Shown: positions 59,991-64,000 of the stretch, piece after piece
Position numbering within the stretch: position 1 is the stretch's first letter
Layout of the letters: the number at the start of each line of letters is the position of its first letter
NCBI GenBank assembly: GCA_026874595.1
Contig: CM049317.1
Location: 25,140,401 to 25,204,400 of the forward strand
Direction: 5' to 3'
Source of the DNA: Sipunculus nudus
Taxonomy: Eukaryota > Annelida > Sipuncula > Golfingiida > Sipunculidae
Length of the DNA stretch: 64,000 nucleotides
Position numbers and translations under genes: made by a program
The notes under the pieces: model-generated
Seen by the model: the letters and a program-made list of their open reading frames with translations, nothing else
Told to the model about the DNA's origin: nothing
Database searches by the model: none

Positions 59991-61264
59991 AGTTTCCCAT
60001 AAACTGTAGAACATTACATTTCACATTGCTCTGTCCTGTCTGAAATTATGGTTTAATTTACCCCGTGCTCTGAGTCATTTGAGTCAATCTTACAAGTTTT
60101 CCATCTATTTCACCCCTGCCCAGTTCATTAAAATTTCAACCCCTGCTGTGAACATGATGGCCACTAAATCTCCGCCTGTGGCACCAGCTTTCATTGGCTC
60201 AGCATGCAGCCACAAGCTGTATGAACATGAGATGCATACACAATCCAACTTCTACCCCTACACAATTCAAAATAACTACAAGAGCGATAGACACAAGTGG
60301 AAATAAAGGGGTAATATAAATAGCCAGGAGGATGCTGGTCTGCTAACAATAAGGGGTAGGAGGGGTAACCTTTATAACATCACACCCGCTGGCATTAATT
60401 GATCTATAAATCAAGTGCTAGCTCTGCTGACCGTCCATATTGAGGCCGCTTCATTTAGTAGGCTTTTGACCTTGCTTGTGCTATATGTTTGTGTTTGACC
60501 CTAGTTTGATGTACTCCCTGTAGCGTTTATGCTGATATTATAAGGATATCTTTATGATATTTGCTCAGGTCATGTCACTTCATCCCTACAGGTCATCTAT
60601 CATATATGCCATAAATGAATGTCAACACAAGTAATTTGCCAGAAGGCATCTTTTATAGTTAGTGTTACTATGCAACTCAGTGGTTAACAAGTCCACTCAG
60701 GGGCTCTTCAGACCGACAACTAGAATTCCCCATTTGGCCAGAAGTGCTCAGTTCAAACATATCATATATTTATTTTCTGTTATAAAGATTTCACCTGCCT
60801 AAAGCAAACCACTGCACCCTTCCAACAGAGGTTGTTTCCATTAAAACCAACCTTTTTCCAGTTGGACAATGTGGGATGGGTGGGGCTACATGACTCGATT
60901 ATCAAGCTTTAAAATTAAAAGTTGTTACATTTCAAGGAAACACATAACTTCTGTTTACATTGTATATGCCTAAGCTGAAAAATATTACTTATTTCGTGAA
61001 GTCCTTTCCACAAAAATAGCCATGCTTATGTAATTTGCCTTGAACAATTCTTGTCGTACATTTTTTAACGGACCACATTACCCTCTTCACCATGTTTAAA
61101 CCTAAGTCCCTAGTGTAATTGGAAGCCCTGGTGCATTGTGGATAGCAGAGCTCCAAAGGCAAACTAATCAAACCTTTAAAGAGCCTAAGAGATTATAATG
61201 CTGTGAAATTAATTAAAGGTTATCTCTCCAGAAGAGCTTCAAATCTGACTGCAGAAATCAGCCA
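59991..61264. other. Non-coding stretch
   Basis: A 75-codon ORF at 60079-60306 is unsupported. No other feature was recognised. Confidence 0.35.
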
Positions 61265-61722
61265 TGCTCCTCATGCAGTTTTTATACATTGCAGTTATCC
61301 CAAAAATCCTTTCATGCAGCCGCTGATTTTTGTAGCAAGGTTCTGTGGGTTTGAACACAAGGGTGCACACAGAGCAAAGAATTCTAATCAGACCAATGAG
61401 AGCGTGGTATCGCATTGTTCATCCAGCTCCATATTTTAAACATGTTACACACGCTCTTGATTGTCTGAGATAACACTAGTTCTGTCATAGGGCCAAGAAT
61501 CTGACCAACGAGAGCTTTTTTTCCCGGTGTAATCAGACCAACAAGAGCAGGTGCCTCATGTTTAAAACTGTAGACTTGATGCACAATGATGCAATATAAT
61601 GCTCTCATTGCTCTGTGCGCACCCTGGTGTTTGAACCCGGAGAACCTTGCTTTACAAAGCAGAGGTTCAATGAAAGCTAGGATGTCTGTGACTGCAGTGT
61701 ATAAGCACTGCGTGAGGAGGGA
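61265..61722. mobile_element. Foldback element with about 120-bp inverted arms
   Basis: Left arm (about 61265-61385: ctcctcatgcag, ttatacattgcagt, agcaaggttctgtgggtttgaacac, gcacacagagcaa) is inverted in the right arm (about 61597-61722). The loop carries three 'aatcagaccaa(c/t)(a/g)agagc' motifs. The ORFs on both strands here reflect the inverted arms. Non-coding. Confidence 0.8.
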
Positions 61723-63214
61723 AGAAATCAGCCAGAGAAAAACAGACAAAAATAAAAAAAAAGCTGGATGCATACTGGAAAAAAAAGTTTCCCATCAGAT
61801 AAATGTACTGAAGGTTTCAGCATCTCGTTTCAAACTATAGTTACCCAGGATGCACCAGTAAGTCTTTGATAATAAGCCTAGAGATTACCTCTCCCATTTG
61901 CTTAACCAAGTGTGCAGGCATCTTCTGTACCACATAAAATAAGGACTAGTTGGTTTTCCTTCTGGATTAAATGGATTTGGATTACCTGTAGAGTGGGACT
62001 GTTTTATGTTATGGCCTTTATAGCCTTGAACTTTAAACCAAATGAAAGCAGGCTGATTTCATGTACACCTTAGTGGTATGTGGACAGTTATTTGGAAGAT
62101 GCACATTAAATGCAAGGATATCTGGGATTTAATATTGCAAATCCATTATTTGTTCTCCATCTTTCTGAAAGATGTAGATTCAGATATACTGATAGTCCAA
62201 ATTTCATGTTGTTGTGAAAAGAACTCATATTACTTTCTTTGATGAAATAAATGATTTGCATGTTTGCTATCATATTTCAGCAGTTCAGTGTAATTGTATA
62301 TGAGCGTTTTTGTGACTGTGTGATGTGTGTGTATATATAAGAGAAAGAGAAAGACAGAGAGAGAGAGAAAAAGAAAGTGCATTAATAAATGTATACTTGC
62401 ACATCACAAATATGTGGTTGTGTACAGTAAGGGACAAGAAACATTTCTCATATATTAAAAAATTAAAGAAATTTATGAAGAAATTATAATTATAATAACA
62501 AACAAGTCAGGGGCAAAGTTGCCAACATATTGTTGAAAGGGTTCAACTTTTTATATGATTCTATTTACAAGTTTTATTGTTTTAATACTCAAATAACCAA
62601 ACAATGTTTATTTGCACAGCACTGACTTGACCCTGGTCAGTTGACTTGGAGGTCAACCAATGATGTGATCCCTATGAGTCACATGATTTGCTGGCTTGAT
62701 AGATTTGGAAGAACATGAGATAAAAATTGTGGGTAGACACTTTCCACATGTATCTTATGGTGGGAACACTATCGTATCCAGTGATTAAATCTGTGGTCTC
62801 CACTGGCTCCAGAATCCAGACAGAGCTGAACATGTTAACAAAATCCCTGTTTTATGTCTAAAAAAGAATACAGCCAACCTTTTGTCAGATGTTTATTATT
62901 ATCTATCAGGCCAGAAGCCAGAGAATTTTGAATAGCTAGTGTTTTATTTGTTAAAGAATTAAAGAAGAAAATATTAATTTTTAATAAAAACATTACGGTT
63001 TTCCCAGTTATCATACTACAACTATGGGACTTTGTGAGTTCCAATCTTAGCTAAGGAGCAGTAAGATTTTCACGGTCAGCCCCCACCCAGGGTGAGTGTT
63101 CTGCAGGCTTAATGGGAAGGCTGTGACCCACAGCTGTGTATCACTCAGTAATGAGTGTGTCTTTTGGGGGGTTCCTCAGTGTTATGATCCAGCAGTGGAT
63201 TTATGTTTGTTAAT
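61723..63214. other. Non-coding stretch
   Basis: A GA-rich microsatellite lies at 62339-62376; otherwise AT-rich without supported features. Confidence 0.4.
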
Positions 63215-63465
63215 AATATTTCTCTTTAGCCTTTAAATTTGCACAATTGAACATACAGATTCATATAATTTAAGATAGAGGTATGAAAATATGATTTCAT
63301 TTCTCCAAGAAAGAAATCTGCTAACTTAAGATTAGTTAAGATTCAGGCTTTTGTGTAAAAGTTTATGTTTAAGAAGAAGCCCACTATTTATTGCCCTATC
63401 ACTATTGTCTGGAGCATTCACTTGCCCGAGGCAAGTGGATCACTCTTAATATTGAGCTATGCCTG
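63215..63465. mobile_element. hAT-like MITE, partial copy
   Basis: Aligns with the right two-thirds of the 6071-6490 element (aatatttctctt, atgatttcatttctccaaga, agcccactattta, cttgcccgaggcaagtgg) and ends near attgagctatgcctg. Confidence 0.7.
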
Positions 63466-63974
63466 TGATGGGAGTCACTTGATGGTTTAAGTAAGATTAA
63501 TGGATAGAAGATGATAGATGACTTGGTTATTAATCTACAGTTGTTGGGTATATATAATCCAGTTAGCATGTTGGGGAAACATTTAAACAGTGTCCTAGCT
63601 CTATAAAGACTAATTTGTACCAAAACTGTTGTGCATTAATGATGAGTCAACAGATATCAGGAGTTTAATTCTTATACATGTGTAGCCAAAAAATTCAGCA
63701 ATGAAAGACACTGGTTTATCATGATTTATATGTAACAATTTGATTTGAAAAATGATACTGCATCTGACATGTTTACTGATGAATAAACTTTCTGGTAATT
63801 TAACATTGGTGAAATGTATGAAACCTACAAAGCTGTTAAATACCTGGTCAGGAATTAAGTAGATCATTATCTACAGATAAATGTCTACTACATGACTATG
63901 AGAATCCAAACACCAGTCTATCTTAGGTATCTTAGTCTATCAGTGGCCTCTCAGAGCAAATAAAGTTCCATAAC

Positions 63975-64000
63975 AGGGTTTCTACGGGGCCTTAAAAAGT
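63975..64000 (+). mobile_element. Left end of a 'cagggtttctacgggg' MITE, cut by window end
   Basis: cagggtttctacggggcc followed by ttaaaaagt resembles the terminus of the widespread 'CAGGGTTTC(C/T)ACGGG...AAAGTCAT' element. Only the first bases are inside the window. Confidence 0.4.

Noticed and set aside
60670-60770. tRNA-like segment (caactcagtggttaacaagtcc)
   Set aside because: A-box-like start only; no B box at the right distance and no cloverleaf pairing.
61384-61840. ORFs of 129 and 84 codons on opposite strands
   Set aside because: Produced by the inverted arms of the foldback element.

Overview
The window is AT-rich animal DNA with almost no protein-coding capacity. Three things point to a marine invertebrate, most likely a bivalve mollusc: spliced exons of a TIMELESS/TIMEOUT gene with canonical GT-AG borders, a single-exon leucine-rich-repeat (LRR) receptor gene, and many short non-autonomous transposons of types common in bivalves (TIR MITEs, GTCC-microsatellite-plus-tandem-core 'pearl'-like elements, TGACCTTGACC-type repeats). 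The species call is inference. No prokaryotic, viral, rRNA, tRNA or CRISPR feature was seen.

Layout. From 0.7 to 3.8 kb, four in-phase plus-strand exons encode an internal part of a TIMELESS (TIMEOUT, mammalian-type) protein. The exon before 702 and those after 3784 were not recognised. From 3.8 to 25.8 kb lies non-coding DNA filled with dispersed repeats, including two copies of a composite element at 9.9-13.6 kb. At 25.84-28.09 kb on the minus strand is the one complete gene, an intronless 750-residue type I membrane LRR protein. From 28 to 64 kb the sequence is a gene-poor desert with MITEs, a 17-bp minisatellite grown inside a MITE (38.6-39.2 kb), a 430-bp polypyrimidine tract (40.6-41.0 kb), a Helitron/pearl-like element with 180-bp tandem cores (51.26-51.92 kb), and islands of CpG-richer unique sequence that may be regulatory or contain unrecognised exons.

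How the genes relate. If the rest of TIMELESS lies downstream of the window, the LRR gene sits antisense inside a TIMELESS intron of more than 60 kb. If not, TIMELESS is truncated here. The sequence shows no functional link between them: TIMELESS acts at the replication fork and in circadian timing, while the LRR protein looks like a cell-surface adhesion or recognition molecule. No transposase or reverse transcriptase reading frame was found, so all mobile elements listed appear non-autonomous.
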